Positions 18,092 through 26,776 of a DNA stretch of 64,000 bases are shown piece after piece. Under the pieces are notes generated by a model. The model had not been told where the DNA came from, searched no databases, and saw only the letters and a program-made list of their open reading frames with translations. The first letter of the stretch is position 1, and every line of letters begins with the position of its first letter. The DNA lies in assembly GCF_004341035.1 (NCBI RefSeq), contig NZ_SLXK01000004.1, positions 1 to 64,000 on the forward strand, read 5' to 3'. Both the position numbers and the translations under genes were made by a program. The stretch comes from Scopulibacillus darangshiensis (lineage in GTDB: Bacteria > Bacillota > Bacilli > Bacillales > Sporolactobacillaceae).

Positions 18092-18301
18092 TTGTTTAAA
18101 AACTTTGAAAAACAGGAACCGATATTTGGCCACTTACCCCATGGCTATCAGCGCTTTTCATTGGAAATAGGTGATAATACCTATTCGGGTCTTCTCAGTA
18201 ATAAAGGTGACATTCAATGGTTCCATCCGCAGCCTCAGGTTCACCAACCCGATGTCGATCTCAAGGCTGTCGAATCCGATATTCAGGAATTGATGTCCTA
18301 G
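18092..18301 (+). CDS. Small hypothetical protein (YheE/DUF5342-like)
   Basis: The 69-aa soluble protein starts MFKNFEKQEPIFGHLPHGYQ and includes the pattern GDIQWFHPQPQ. It resembles small Bacillaceae proteins of the YheE/DUF5342 type, whose function is unknown. I chose TTG 18092 because GGGAGG (18079-18084) lies 7 bases upstream; the ATG at 18077 overlaps that ribosome site. It has its own terminator, so it is not part of the urease operon. The family assignment is from memory and tentative. Confidence 0.6.
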   Translation: MFKNFEKQEPIFGHLPHGYQRFSLEIGDNTYSGLLSNKGDIQWFHPQPQVHQPDVDLKAVESDIQELMS

Positions 18302-18338
18302 AAATGTATTCCTAAAAGAAAATATCAACTTACATGTG

Positions 18339-18363
18339 AGACAGCTTATGCTGTCTTTTTTTC
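18339..18363 (+). terminator. Terminator after the 69-aa gene
   Basis: AGACAGC (18339-18345), TTAT loop, GCTGTCT (18350-18356) and a long T-tract make a textbook intrinsic terminator. The stretch from here to 18552 should hold the urease promoter; it is very AT-rich and has no clear regulatory box that I can defend. Confidence 0.85.
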
Positions 18364-18552
18364 TATATATAAATATTCTACGTTATTCCTCCTTTTCACA
18401 TTGAGAATGTAAAAATAATTATATAATTTGCGATATATATAAATTAAGATATATGATAATGATGTCGGAATCAACAGAATAAAGTCTTATATTCTCTAAA
18501 ACTATGTTTGATTGGTTTATGGAAACTACTTAAGAGATGGGAGGAATAATAG

Positions 18553-18855
18553 GTGCATTTGTTGCCTCGTGAACAGGAAAAGTTAATGATTGTTGTTGCC
18601 GCTGATCTGGCTAGAAGGCGAAAAGAGCGGGGGTTAAAGTTAAACCATCCGGAATCCGTTGCCCTCATTACATATGAAATTATGGAAGGGGCGCGTGACG
18701 GGAAGAGCGTATCTGAATTAATGGCATTTGGAGCCAACATATTGAGTAAAGAGGATGTCATGGATGGTGTGGCTGAGCTCATTGATGACATTCAAGTCGA
18801 AGCCACATTTCCTGATGGGACAAAACTCGTCACGGTACACACTCCGATCAGATGA
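18553..18855 (+). CDS. ureA: Urease subunit gamma
   Basis: The 100-aa protein matches UreA in length and motifs: an N-terminal [39 protein letters not shown] and [20 protein letters not shown]. It is the small structural subunit of the nickel urease, which hydrolyses urea to ammonia and carbamate. The start is GTG 18553, 8 bases after GGGAGG (18539-18544). It opens the ureABCEFGD operon. Confidence 0.97.
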   Translation: MHLLPREQEKLMIVVAADLARRRKERGLKLNHPESVALITYEIMEGARDGKSVSELMAFGANILSKEDVMDGVAELIDDIQVEATFPDGTKLVTVHTPIR

Positions 18856-18876
18856 TAAAAGGAGGAAAAGAAAATC

Positions 18877-19200
18877 ATGAAGCCAGGGGAACTCATTCTA
18901 AAAGATGAGGATATTATTTGTAATGAAGGCCGGGATACGAGGAAAATAACGGTTACGAATATTGGAGACCGCCCGATTCAAGTTGGTTCGCATTTTCATT
19001 TCTATGAAACGAATGAAGGGCTGAAGTTCAACCGGGACGATGCTTTTGGTTACAGGCTTAATATTCCGGCCGGGTCGGCTGTCCGTTTTGAACCGGGGGA
19101 CCCTAAGGAGATTGAGTTAGCAGCCTTCGGAGGAGAGCGCCGCGTCTACGGACTCAATAACAAAACAGAAGGGCTATTAGACGGGAGGGAAAAGAAATGA
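18877..19200 (+). CDS. ureB: Urease subunit beta
   Basis: The 107-aa protein has the UreB core: [31 protein letters not shown], and [17 protein letters not shown]. It packs with UreA and UreC in the urease trimer. RBS AAAGGAGG lies upstream of ATG 18877. Its stop overlaps the start of ureC by 4 bp. Confidence 0.97.
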   Translation: MKPGELILKDEDIICNEGRDTRKITVTNIGDRPIQVGSHFHFYETNEGLKFNRDDAFGYRLNIPAGSAVRFEPGDPKEIELAAFGGERRVYGLNNKTEGLLDGREKK

Positions 19201-20909
19201 GCTTTCGGATGTCCAGAAAACAATATTCTGATATGTACGGACCGACGACTGGTGATGCCATTCGTCTAGCAGATACTGAATTATTTATTGAAATTGAAAA
19301 GGATTATACACAGTATGGTGATGAAGTCGTTTTCGGAGGCGGTAAAGTCATAAGGGAAGGCATGGGAATGAACCCGTTAGTGACCCGCGGTGAAGATATT
19401 CCTGATACCGTCATTACGAATGCCACTGTCGTAGATTATACAGGCATCTATAAAGCGGATATCGGTATTCGTGACGGTAAAATTTCCGGCATAGGCAAAG
19501 CGGGCAATCCCCTTTTGATGGACGGCGTTGATATCGTGATCGGCGCGGCAACAGAAGTGATAGCCGGGGAAAGGAAAATTGTTACGGCAGGCGGGATTGA
19601 TTCTCATGTCCATTTTATTAACCCGGCACAAGTGGAAACGGCTCTCACATCTGGTCTGACAACATTAATTGGGGGCGGGACAGGCCCTGCGGAAGGGTCG
19701 AAAGCGACAACGGTTACGCCTGGGGAATGGCATATCCACCGCATGCTCGAAGCCGCTGAAGGATTGCCAATTAATGTTGGCTTTTTGGGGAAAGGACAAG
19801 CGGCAACCGAGGAACCGCTTGCTGAACAAATCCGTGCCGGCGCAATCGGATTAAAGGTGCACGAAGATTGGGGGGCAACAGGATCTGCCATTGATCATTC
19901 GCTCCGGATTGCTGATGAGTACGATGTTCAGGTTGCACTTCACACGGATACATTGAATGAAAGCGGATTTGTCGAAAATACCGTGGCCGCCTTTAAGGAC
20001 AGAGTCATCCATACTTATCATACAGAAGGGGCAGGCGGAGGCCATGCGCCGGATATTATTAAAACAGCAAGTTATCCGAATGTCCTTCCGTCGTCGACAA
20101 ATCCGACTTTGCCATATACAGTGAACACGATCGATGAACATCTGGATATGCTTATGGTCTGCCACCACTTGAATCCGGACATTCCTGAGGATGTCGCCTT
20201 TGCTGATTCGCGGATTCGGGCCGAAACGATCGCGGCGGAGGATATTCTTCAAGACATGGGTATATTCAGCATGACGAGCTCTGATGCCCAAGCGATGGGC
20301 CGGATCGGTGAAGTGATCATCAGGACATGGCAAACAGCCGACAAAATGAAAAAGCAACAGGGGAAATTAGAAGGCGACCATGGGCCTGGAGATAATAACC
20401 GTGTCAAAAGGTATATCGCAAAATATACGATTAACCCTGCTATTACACATGGTATAGCAGATGCTGTCGGGTCTATTGAAGTTGGAAAAACAGCGGATCT
20501 TGTCCTGTGGGACACCCGGTTCTTCGGTGTGAAACCTGACATGGTTATCAAAAGCGGAATGGTTGTTAACAGCCTAATGGGTGATGCCAACGCATCGATT
20601 CCAACACCACAGCCTTACATTTACCGTCCTATGTACGGCGCGTATGGCAAAGCTTCATACAAAAGTTCAATCACCTTTGTTTCCCAAGCAGCTTTTGATT
20701 CGGGCATTAAGGAAGAACTCGGTTTGGAAAGAAATATCCTTCCTGTCCATGGCATTCGCAAGCTGACAAAAAAAGATATGAAGCACAATTCGGAAATACC
20801 TGATATTACCGTAGATCCGCAAACATACGAAGTGCGGGTGAATGGCAAGCTGCTGACTTGCGAACCTGTTGATAAAGTGCCAATGGGGCAACGCTATTTT
20901 CTGTTTTGA
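19197..20909 (+). CDS. ureC: Urease subunit alpha (catalytic)
   Basis: The 570-aa catalytic subunit has every expected active-site element: DSHVHFINP (nickel His pair), GLKVHEDWG with Lys220, which should be carbamylated to bridge the two nickels, [26 protein letters not shown], and the flap MVCHHLNPD with Cys322 and His323. Residue numbers match those known for Bacillus-type ureases. The start overlaps ureB by 4 bp. Nothing suggests inactivation. Confidence 0.98.
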   Translation: MSFRMSRKQYSDMYGPTTGDAIRLADTELFIEIEKDYTQYGDEVVFGGGKVIREGMGMNPLVTRGEDIPDTVITNATVVDYTGIYKADIGIRDGKISGIGKAGNPLLMDGVDIVIGAATEVIAGERKIVTAGGIDSHVHFINPAQVETALTSGLTTLIGGGTGPAEGSKATTVTPGEWHIHRMLEAAEGLPINVGFLGKGQAATEEPLAEQIRAGAIGLKVHEDWGATGSAIDHSLRIADEYDVQVALHTDTLNESGFVENTVAAFKDRVIHTYHTEGAGGGHAPDIIKTASYPNVLPSSTNPTLPYTVNTIDEHLDMLMVCHHLNPDIPEDVAFADSRIRAETIAAEDILQDMGIFSMTSSDAQAMGRIGEVIIRTWQTADKMKKQQGKLEGDHGPGDNNRVKRYIAKYTINPAITHGIADAVGSIEVGKTADLVLWDTRFFGVKPDMVIKSGMVVNSLMGDANASIPTPQPYIYRPMYGAYGKASYKSSITFVSQAAFDSGIKEELGLERNILPVHGIRKLTKKDMKHNSEIPDITVDPQTYEVRVNGKLLTCEPVDKVPMGQRYFLF

Positions 20910-20921
20910 GGTGAAAAGTTA

Positions 20922-21377
20922 ATGATTATTGAAAAAATCGCGGCAAACATTGATCAATTTAATAAAGAATACTTAGAAAAGTACCATATTGAAAAGGTTT
21001 ATTTAGAAAGCAGTGATCTGGTCAAACGGATCCAACGCGTGAATTCAGATCATTCAAGAGAAATTGGCATTCGCTTACAAGAAGCAAAAGATCTCAAGCC
21101 CGGTGATATTTTATTTATGGATGATAACAATATGATCGTCATCGACGTGATGCCTGATGATCTATTAATTATAAGTCCGCGCAGCATTCAAGAAATGGGC
21201 AATATAGCGCATCAATTGGGAAACCGCCATCTTCCTGCACAATTTGAAGGTGATAGGATGCTTGTCCAGTATGATTACTTGGTCGAAGCTTTATTAAAGG
21301 AGCTTGGCGTTCCATATGACCGTGAAAAGAGGAAGTTAAAAGAGGCGTTTCGCCACATAGGGCACAGCCATGGATAA
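20922..21377 (+). CDS. ureE: Urease accessory protein UreE (nickel metallochaperone)
   Basis: The 151-aa protein has the UreE N-terminal domain ([21 protein letters not shown]) and the metal-binding C-terminal domain ([14 protein letters not shown]). It delivers Ni2+ to the apo-urease complex. Its C-terminal His tail is very short (HIGHSHG), as in bacilli that lack the long poly-His tail. It overlaps ureF by 8 bp. Confidence 0.95.
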   Translation: MIIEKIAANIDQFNKEYLEKYHIEKVYLESSDLVKRIQRVNSDHSREIGIRLQEAKDLKPGDILFMDDNNMIVIDVMPDDLLIISPRSIQEMGNIAHQLGNRHLPAQFEGDRMLVQYDYLVEALLKELGVPYDREKRKLKEAFRHIGHSHG

Positions 21378-22059
21378 TTATCTTTTATCATTAATTCAAC
21401 TGTGTGATTCTAACCTGCCAACCGGCGCTTTCAGCCATTCGTTTGGCCTTGAGACGTATATCCAAGAAGATCGGGTTTTTGATAAGAAGACGTTTTCTAA
21501 TTGGTTGAAAGTCTTCTTGGAAGAACAGCTTGTCTATTCTGACGGGTTTGCCTGCCGTCTTACTTATGACATGCTTGAGGAAGGAAGGGACTTTCAGGAC
21601 ATTTGGCGGCTTGACCGAATGATAACGATGCAAAGTCTCCCCAGGGAAACAAGAGAGGCGGGGCAAAAAATGGGGGAGCGCATGTTAGTGCTAGGGATGG
21701 CCTTGTATGATTTTCCTGAGCTTTCTTTATATAAAGATCGGATCGATAAGATGCTGTCGTTTGGTCATCCAGCAATCGTTTTTGCAATGATCGCCCGCCA
21801 TCTTGGTGTCCCCAAGTTCACGGCAATGTCAACTTTCTTATATTCTACTATTTCAGGGCTTGTCCAAAATGCGGTGCGCGGGATCCCTTTAGGTCAAACC
21901 GCCGGACAACAAATTTTAATAGAATCTCAAAGTCACTTAGTTGATGCAGTTAAGAAAATTGATTCGTTGTCGGAAGATGACTTCGGTGTCACGTCACCAG
22001 GTCTTGAATTATCACAAATGAAACATGAACGGCTTAATATAAGAATATTTATGTCCTAA
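21370..22059 (+). CDS. ureF: Urease accessory protein UreF
   Basis: The 229-aa, mostly helical protein has the UreF signature [20 protein letters not shown] near the N-terminus and [16 protein letters not shown] in the last third. It bridges UreD and UreG in the urease activation complex. It starts inside ureE, so translation is coupled. Confidence 0.95.
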   Translation: MDNYLLSLIQLCDSNLPTGAFSHSFGLETYIQEDRVFDKKTFSNWLKVFLEEQLVYSDGFACRLTYDMLEEGRDFQDIWRLDRMITMQSLPRETREAGQKMGERMLVLGMALYDFPELSLYKDRIDKMLSFGHPAIVFAMIARHLGVPKFTAMSTFLYSTISGLVQNAVRGIPLGQTAGQQILIESQSHLVDAVKKIDSLSEDDFGVTSPGLELSQMKHERLNIRIFMS

Positions 22060-22079
22060 TCTAGGGAGGAAAAAATAAG

Positions 22080-22691
22080 ATGGAACCGATAAAAATTGGA
22101 ATAGGCGGCCCAGTTGGGGCTGGTAAGACCATGCTCGTCGAGAAGCTGACACGAGTGATGGATGGTGAGATCAGCATGGCTACCGTGACGAATGATATTT
22201 ACACAAAAGAGGATGCCGAATTTCTTATGAAAAATGGTGTGCTGCCTGCAGACCGCATTATAGGTGTCGAAACAGGCGGGTGCCCTCATACGGCTATAAG
22301 GGAAGATATATCTATGAACGCCGCAGCTATCAAGGATTTGGAAAGGCGGCATCAGGATGTTGAACTTATTTTTGTTGAAAGCGGCGGCGATAATCTCGCA
22401 GCAACGTTCAGCCCTGAACTTGTAGACTTCTCTATCTATATTATTGATGTCGCGCAAGGGGAGAAGATTCCGCGCAAAGGCGGACAGGGCATGATCAAAT
22501 CTGATCTCTTTATCATCAATAAAATCGACCTGGCACCATATGTCGGAGCAAACCTTGATGTAATGGAATCTGACACGAAAGTGTTCCGCGGGGATAAACC
22601 TTTCATTTTTACTAATTTGCAAGACAATACCGGGCTTGACCAAGTCGTGGATTGGATTAAGAAGAATGCCTTGCTGGTAGGCTTGAATTAA
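22080..22691 (+). CDS. ureG: Urease accessory GTPase UreG
   Basis: The 203-aa SIMIBI-class GTPase has the P-loop [17 protein letters not shown] (residues about 7-23), [13 protein letters not shown], the nickel site motif [14 protein letters not shown], and the guanine-specificity motif [14 protein letters not shown] hydrolysis drives nickel insertion into UreC. RBS AGGGAGG precedes ATG 22080. Confidence 0.97.
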   Translation: MEPIKIGIGGPVGAGKTMLVEKLTRVMDGEISMATVTNDIYTKEDAEFLMKNGVLPADRIIGVETGGCPHTAIREDISMNAAAIKDLERRHQDVELIFVESGGDNLAATFSPELVDFSIYIIDVAQGEKIPRKGGQGMIKSDLFIINKIDLAPYVGANLDVMESDTKVFRGDKPFIFTNLQDNTGLDQVVDWIKKNALLVGLN

Positions 22692-22692
22692 T

Positions 22693-23517
22693 ATGGTCAA
22701 TTGGACAGGCATCTTGAATTTGAATGTTGAAAAAAAGGAAGATAAAACGATAACAAAAGATGTCTATTTTCAGGGTGCCTTTAAGATCATGCGCCCGGCA
22801 TACCTTGATAAAACAGGGCAAGCTTGTTTTTATATCATTAATCCCGGCGGCGGCTACTTAGATGGGGACCGCTATAGCATGTCATTTACGCTGGACGAGC
22901 ATGCTGAACTGCTTTTAACGACCCAATCGGCTACGAAAATATATAAGACCCCAAATCAGCCGGTTGTTCAAGAGACGGAAATCTTGCTGAAAGCCGGCAG
23001 TGTGTTGGAATATATGCCCGATCCGCTGATTGCTTATCACCGGGCGCGATACAAGCAAAAAAATGTGGTGCGGATGGAGAAAGGCTCAACGTTGATCTAT
23101 ACAGACATCATGACACCCGGGTGGTCACCTGATGGCGAATGGTTCAGTTATGATTCAGTTCAGTTAAAGAATGAAATTTATATGGAAGATAAACTCGTTG
23201 TCTTTGACCATATGAAACTTGAACCGGAGTGCCAGAATATGCAAGGGATTGGGCAAATGGAGGGTTTTACCCATTTAGGATCTATGATTGTTGTCAGTGA
23301 AAAGGCAGCTTCTGATTTTCTCGACATGTTATATGAAACAATCGACATGACATCACAGACCTATAAAATAGGGGTTTCTAGCCTCTCCATCCCAGGATTT
23401 ACGCTCCGGGTCTTAGCAACATCAACCCAGCAAATTGAAGAGATATTTATGGCATGCCATCGATTGATCCGCGCCAATTGGTTTGATAAACAGCCTATTT
23501 TTCTCAGGAAATATTGA
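22693..23517 (+). CDS. ureD: Urease accessory protein UreD (UreH)
   Basis: The 274-aa protein has UreD motifs: NPGGGYLDGDRY, LTTQSATKIYKT, EYMPDPLIAYHRARYKQ and TDIMTPGW. It is the scaffold of the activation complex. Its ATG lies 1 base after the ureG stop with only a weak ribosome site, so it is probably translated by coupling. As last gene it is followed by a strong terminator. Confidence 0.95.
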   Translation: MVNWTGILNLNVEKKEDKTITKDVYFQGAFKIMRPAYLDKTGQACFYIINPGGGYLDGDRYSMSFTLDEHAELLLTTQSATKIYKTPNQPVVQETEILLKAGSVLEYMPDPLIAYHRARYKQKNVVRMEKGSTLIYTDIMTPGWSPDGEWFSYDSVQLKNEIYMEDKLVVFDHMKLEPECQNMQGIGQMEGFTHLGSMIVVSEKAASDFLDMLYETIDMTSQTYKIGVSSLSIPGFTLRVLATSTQQIEEIFMACHRLIRANWFDKQPIFLRKY

Positions 23518-23522
23518 TGTTT

Positions 23523-23558
23523 AACCCAGCAGCTTTTCTAGTTTGCTGGGTTATTTTT
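23523..23558 (+). terminator. Terminator of the urease operon
   Basis: AACCCAGCA (23523-23531) pairs perfectly with TGCTGGGTT (23544-23552), followed by ATTTTT. Confidence 0.88.
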
Positions 23559-23645
23559 AAGGCTGGATATTGGGTATGGGTTATGCTGACACGGTTAGAA
23601 TAAGGGAAAAATAGGATGTTTGGTAATGGTTGATTATGACTAGTT

Positions 23646-23677
23646 GAAACCGATATTATTATAGTAATAATCGTTTC
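23646..23677. promoter_or_regulatory. Imperfect dyad before padR-like gene
   Basis: GAAACCGATATTATTA and TAATAATCGTTTC form an imperfect inverted repeat that also covers a TTGAAA -35-like hexamer (23644-23649). It ends 25 bases before the PadR gene and could be its own operator. Confidence 0.4.
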
Positions 23678-23702
23678 CATATTAAAGACAAGGAGACATA
23701 AG

Positions 23703-24311
23703 ATGAATACATTGGCATACGCAATTCTTAGCACGCTTGCAAATCATCCTTGTTCTGGGTATGAATTAGCAGAACACCTGGATGCATTATGGCCGGCAAA
23801 ACATAGTCAGATTTACCCTCTGCTAAAAAAGCTGCATCAGGACGGCCTATTGACCTTCGAACATGTCATGCAAACCGATAAACCGAACAAAAAAATATTT
23901 TCGATTACGGAAAAAGGGAAGAAGGAACTTGAGAATTGGATCGCAGAGCCTCCCGCTATATCGGTGACCAGGGATGAATTTTTTATCAAGATGTACGCCA
24001 GTTGGCTGGTAAATGAAGAGGACACAAAAAAGTTGATTAATGAGCGGCTCACTGAAATGGAGCACAAAATAGCCTTGCGCAAGGCATCTCTTTCCAAGGC
24101 GGAGTATAAGGATGGGGAGCAGGACCCAAATAAGTTATCCAAACATTTTGGACCATATATTTTGCTTAATCGAAAGCTGCGCCTTGAAAAAGAAGAGTTT
24201 GAATGGTGTAAATGGGTTTTGACATTACTAGAGAAAATGAGCTTTAACACCCTATTATTTTGGTTTATATCCGGTAAGTTCTCGGTTATTAAGGAAATGG
24301 CTTTCATATAA
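23703..24311 (+). CDS. PadR-family transcriptional regulator
   Basis: The 202-aa protein has the PadR winged helix (LAYAILSTLANHPCSGYEL, then QIYPLLKKLHQDGLL and KKIFSITEKGKKELENW) and the helical Vir_act_alpha_C dimerisation domain. PadR repressors often respond to phenolic acids, which is interesting given the HPA cluster downstream, but the target here is unknown. RBS AAGGAG lies before ATG 23703. The gene is a single transcription unit. Confidence 0.88.
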   Translation: MNTLAYAILSTLANHPCSGYELAEHLDALWPAKHSQIYPLLKKLHQDGLLTFEHVMQTDKPNKKIFSITEKGKKELENWIAEPPAISVTRDEFFIKMYASWLVNEEDTKKLINERLTEMEHKIALRKASLSKAEYKDGEQDPNKLSKHFGPYILLNRKLRLEKEEFEWCKWVLTLLEKMSFNTLLFWFISGKFSVIKEMAFI

Positions 24312-24340
24312 TCGAATTAACGTGGGGAATTTGACAGGGT

Positions 24341-24359
24341 AAGGCGGAATGTCCGCCTT
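24341..24359 (+). terminator. Hairpin after the PadR gene
   Basis: AAGGCGGA (24341-24348), ATG loop, TCCGCCTT (24352-24359): a perfect 8-bp stem without a long T-run. Confidence 0.65.
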
Positions 24360-24364
24360 CATTT

Positions 24365-24456
24365 AGTTAATCAGAAAGTATAACTTTCTGACGCACATAA
24401 GTGCAACTACGCCTCTGGCTTCGCCAAAGGCTCGCCAATCGGCGAGTTTTCTTTAT
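24365..24456 (+). repeat. Structured intergenic repeat, copy R2
   Basis: Second copy of the element at 16081-16176. Hairpins are AGAAAGT-ATA-ACTTTCT, GCAC-ATAA-GTGC, a GCCTCTGGC/GGCTTCGCC pair, and CTCGCC-AATC-GGCGAG followed by TTTTCTTT. Compared with R1 the last stem has changed on both sides (CTTG/CAAG to CTCG/CGAG), so pairing is kept. Its end covers the stop codon of the convergent LysR gene. Confidence 0.82.
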
Positions 24457-25316
24457 TTGCCCCACATATCTTTTATTAACTGGAAAAGGGCGTTGATAGC
24501 AGTTTCTTGTTTGCGGTTCTTGAAACAGATCATTGAGGTTTCCAATTTTTCCGAAAACCGATGCAACACGATGAGATCGCCTGATTTTAACTCATCCTCT
24601 ATCGGTTTTGTACCCATGATGCACGTTCCCATTTGATTCAATACGGAACGTTTTATTGCCTCTTCACTGCTGCATTCAATCACTGAACGAGGGGCATAAT
24701 TGATTTCCGAAAGAGAGCTGCCGATCATGCCTTCAACGTTTTTATCGACTAAAAAGGGATAGTTTTCAAGCACATAAGCAGTATCATGGTTTTTCAGAAG
24801 TTCCGGCGATGCGACGAGAACGATATCCTCCGAATCAATGACCGTTGATTCAATTTCGGACAGCTCGGATGCCCCCGCAATGATTCCCACGTCTGCTTTG
24901 TCTGAGGAAACCAGATTCAAAGCTTCAATGCTGTTGCATGATTCCAGTTTGATCTTAACCTGGGGATGGCGTTCTACAAAGCTTCTCAATATAAAAGGCA
25001 AATAATTGGCACAGTAAAATTCCGGACTGGCGATGACAAGGGTACCGTAAAAATGGTCGAGATTTTTGAGATCCCGCTCCATTTCCTGCATCACTTTAAA
25101 AATGTTATCCGTATGTTTCTTCAACAGCTTTCCCGTTGGCGTAAGGATGGTTTGTTTGCCGACATGGGTAAGAAGCGGGTAACCAATTTCTTTTTCCAAC
25201 GCCTTGATTTGGACTGTTATGGTCGGTTGGGTATAACCCAGCTGTTTGGCTGCCTTCGTTAAACTTAAACATTCCGCCACGGTCTGAAAGGTTTTCAAGT
25301 TCCGTAATTCCATCAT
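24453..25316 (-). CDS. LysR-family transcriptional regulator
   Basis: The 287-aa protein has the LysR helix-turn-helix at the N-terminus (LRNLKTFQTVAECLSLTKAAKQ split around LGYTQPTITVQIKALE) and the two-lobed substrate-binding domain (about residues 90-285). Two adjacent ATGs open it (25316 and 25313). It lies downstream of the M20/sodium-symporter operon on the same strand but is separated by a terminator and repeat R3, so it is probably transcribed alone. Its target may be that operon; this is inference. Confidence 0.87.
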   Translation of the reverse strand: MMELRNLKTFQTVAECLSLTKAAKQLGYTQPTITVQIKALEKEIGYPLLTHVGKQTILTPTGKLLKKHTDNIFKVMQEMERDLKNLDHFYGTLVIASPEFYCANYLPFILRSFVERHPQVKIKLESCNSIEALNLVSSDKADVGIIAGASELSEIESTVIDSEDIVLVASPELLKNHDTAYVLENYPFLVDKNVEGMIGSSLSEINYAPRSVIECSSEEAIKRSVLNQMGTCIMGTKPIEDELKSGDLIVLHRFSEKLETSMICFKNRKQETAINALFQLIKDMWGK

Positions 25317-25396
25317 GACACTCGCCTTTCTTTTGCACCAAGAATGAATCGATCTATTTTAAAGTGTACCAAAACCCCCATTTCTCCGCCAACTGC

Positions 25397-25465
25397 TAAA
25401 GAAAACTTTGCTTATCGCCAAGCTTTAATGGCGAAAGCCTTAGTTGCACTTATACTTTATTCCGC
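25397..25465 (-). repeat. Structured intergenic repeat, diverged copy R3 (reverse orientation)
   Basis: Read on the minus strand this matches R1/R2: ATAAAGTATAAGTGCAACTA, then GGCTTTCGCC, GCTTGGCGATAAGC and AGTTTTCTTT. The segment between AGTATAA and GTGCAACTA in R2 is missing, as if lost by recombination between two ATAA microrepeats. It lies between the LysR and M20 genes. Confidence 0.65.
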
Positions 25466-25502
25466 TTTTTCGCTTTAGCGAACTTAAACATTCTTAAAGT
25501 AC

Positions 25503-25536
25503 AAAAAAACAGCACAACCAACGTGAGATTGTGCTG
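25503..25536 (-). terminator. Terminator of the M20/SSS operon
   Basis: On the minus strand CAGCACAA (25536-25529) pairs with TTGTGCTG (25517-25510) and is followed by a run of seven Ts (25509-25503), shortly after the M20 stop codon. Confidence 0.85.
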
Positions 25537-25546
25537 CTTGCAATCC

Positions 25547-26755
25547 TTATGGCGTCTCTACTAATTCAGGGCTGACATTCCCATCGAAAAGATAGTTTAA
25601 AACCGTAGCGATAAATGTTTTGCTGATCATTAACATTGACCGCTCGTCAACATCAAATTTTGGATGGTGATGCGGATAGACGGCATCCAATTCTGGATTT
25701 CCGCCGCCAACCATAAAGTACGCACCTCGCACGGCTCTTTGGTAATAGGCAAAATCCTCGCTGCCCATCATCGGTTCCATTTGAATGACTTGGTCTTCAC
25801 CGAAAACCAATGCTGCCATCTCTTCTACTCGCGCTGCTTCTTCAGGATCATTCCACATCGAAGGGGCGTCTCTAACATAATCAATCCTTGCCGTTGCACC
25901 TGCACCGTCACAAGTGGCGGTTGTGATTCTTTTAAGTTCTTCTTCAATTAAATCACGGACATCGTCATCAAAGGTGCGAACAGTCCCCTTAATCGTTGCT
26001 GAATCAGGAATGACATTTGTTGTTTCACCGCTGATAAATGAGCCGACGGTGACAGCAGCTGATTTCAATGGGTCCACCCTGCGGCTGACAATGTGCTGCA
26101 AATTCAACACTAATTGGCTTCCGACAACCAAAGGATCAACAGTCAAATGCGGCTGTGATCCATGGCCGCCTTTCCCAATAATCTCGATCTGAAAATCATC
26201 TTGGGCTGAGGAAGCATAACCCTCCCTCACGCTCACCGTTCCAAAGGGGTCAACCGACATAACATGGGCGCCATAAATGACATCAACGCCGTCCAAACAA
26301 CCGTCTTCGATCATTGCTTTTGCTCCTCCGGGAGACAACTCTTCAGCAAATTGGTGGATAAAAACAATGGTGCCCTGAAGCTGATCCCTCACACCGCTTA
26401 ATACTTCAGCAACGCCGAGGAGGGCAGCTGTGTGAATATCATGGCCACAGGCATGCATGGCCCCGGGGACCTGGGATTTATAATCCACATTCTTTTCGTC
26501 TTGAATCGGCAGCGCGTCAAAATCTGCACGCAAAGCTACCGTTTTTCCCGGTTTCCCGCCTTTAAGAATGCCGACGATGCCCCTTCCGCCAACACCTTCT
26601 TTTACTTCAATCCCGAGCGCAGTTAAGAAATCAGCGATCTTCCTGGGAGTGTTCACTTCTTGAAAGGAAATTTCGGGATACATATGAAGGTCCCTTCGAA
26701 ACGCCACCATTTTTGGATAGATGGCTTCAAGCCTTGTAAATAAGTTATCAATCAT
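25547..26755 (-). CDS. M20-family amidohydrolase (hippurate hydrolase/aminoacylase-like)
   Basis: The 402-aa zinc hydrolase has the M20D motifs AMHACGHDIHTAALLG (metal Cys and His residues), FAEELSPGGAKAMIEDG, KGGHGSQPH and HHHPKFDVDE. Relatives cleave N-acyl or N-acetyl amino acids. I chose ATG 26755, 8 bases after AAGGAGG; an ATG two codons earlier (26761) is too close to that site. It is the last gene of an operon with a sodium symporter and a DUF3311 protein, suggesting import and deacylation of an acylated amino acid. The acyl group is unknown. Confidence 0.85.
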   Translation of the reverse strand: MIDNLFTRLEAIYPKMVAFRRDLHMYPEISFQEVNTPRKIADFLTALGIEVKEGVGGRGIVGILKGGKPGKTVALRADFDALPIQDEKNVDYKSQVPGAMHACGHDIHTAALLGVAEVLSGVRDQLQGTIVFIHQFAEELSPGGAKAMIEDGCLDGVDVIYGAHVMSVDPFGTVSVREGYASSAQDDFQIEIIGKGGHGSQPHLTVDPLVVGSQLVLNLQHIVSRRVDPLKSAAVTVGSFISGETTNVIPDSATIKGTVRTFDDDVRDLIEEELKRITTATCDGAGATARIDYVRDAPSMWNDPEEAARVEEMAALVFGEDQVIQMEPMMGSEDFAYYQRAVRGAYFMVGGGNPELDAVYPHHHPKFDVDERSMLMISKTFIATVLNYLFDGNVSPELVETP

Positions 26756-26776
26756 TGTCATGACCTCCTTATGTTT

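Noticed and set aside
18364-18552. TnrA/GlnR nitrogen box before ureA
   Set aside because: TGTAAAAATAATTATA near 18408 has only one good half site; the match to the TGTNAN7TNACA pattern fails on the right side.
22056-22712. Long open frame antisense to ureG (about 218 codons)
   Set aside because: It lies fully opposite a conserved gene, has no ribosome site and resembles no family; it is a by-product of ureG codon use. Similar antisense frames in ureC (19851-20357) and elsewhere were dropped for the same reason.
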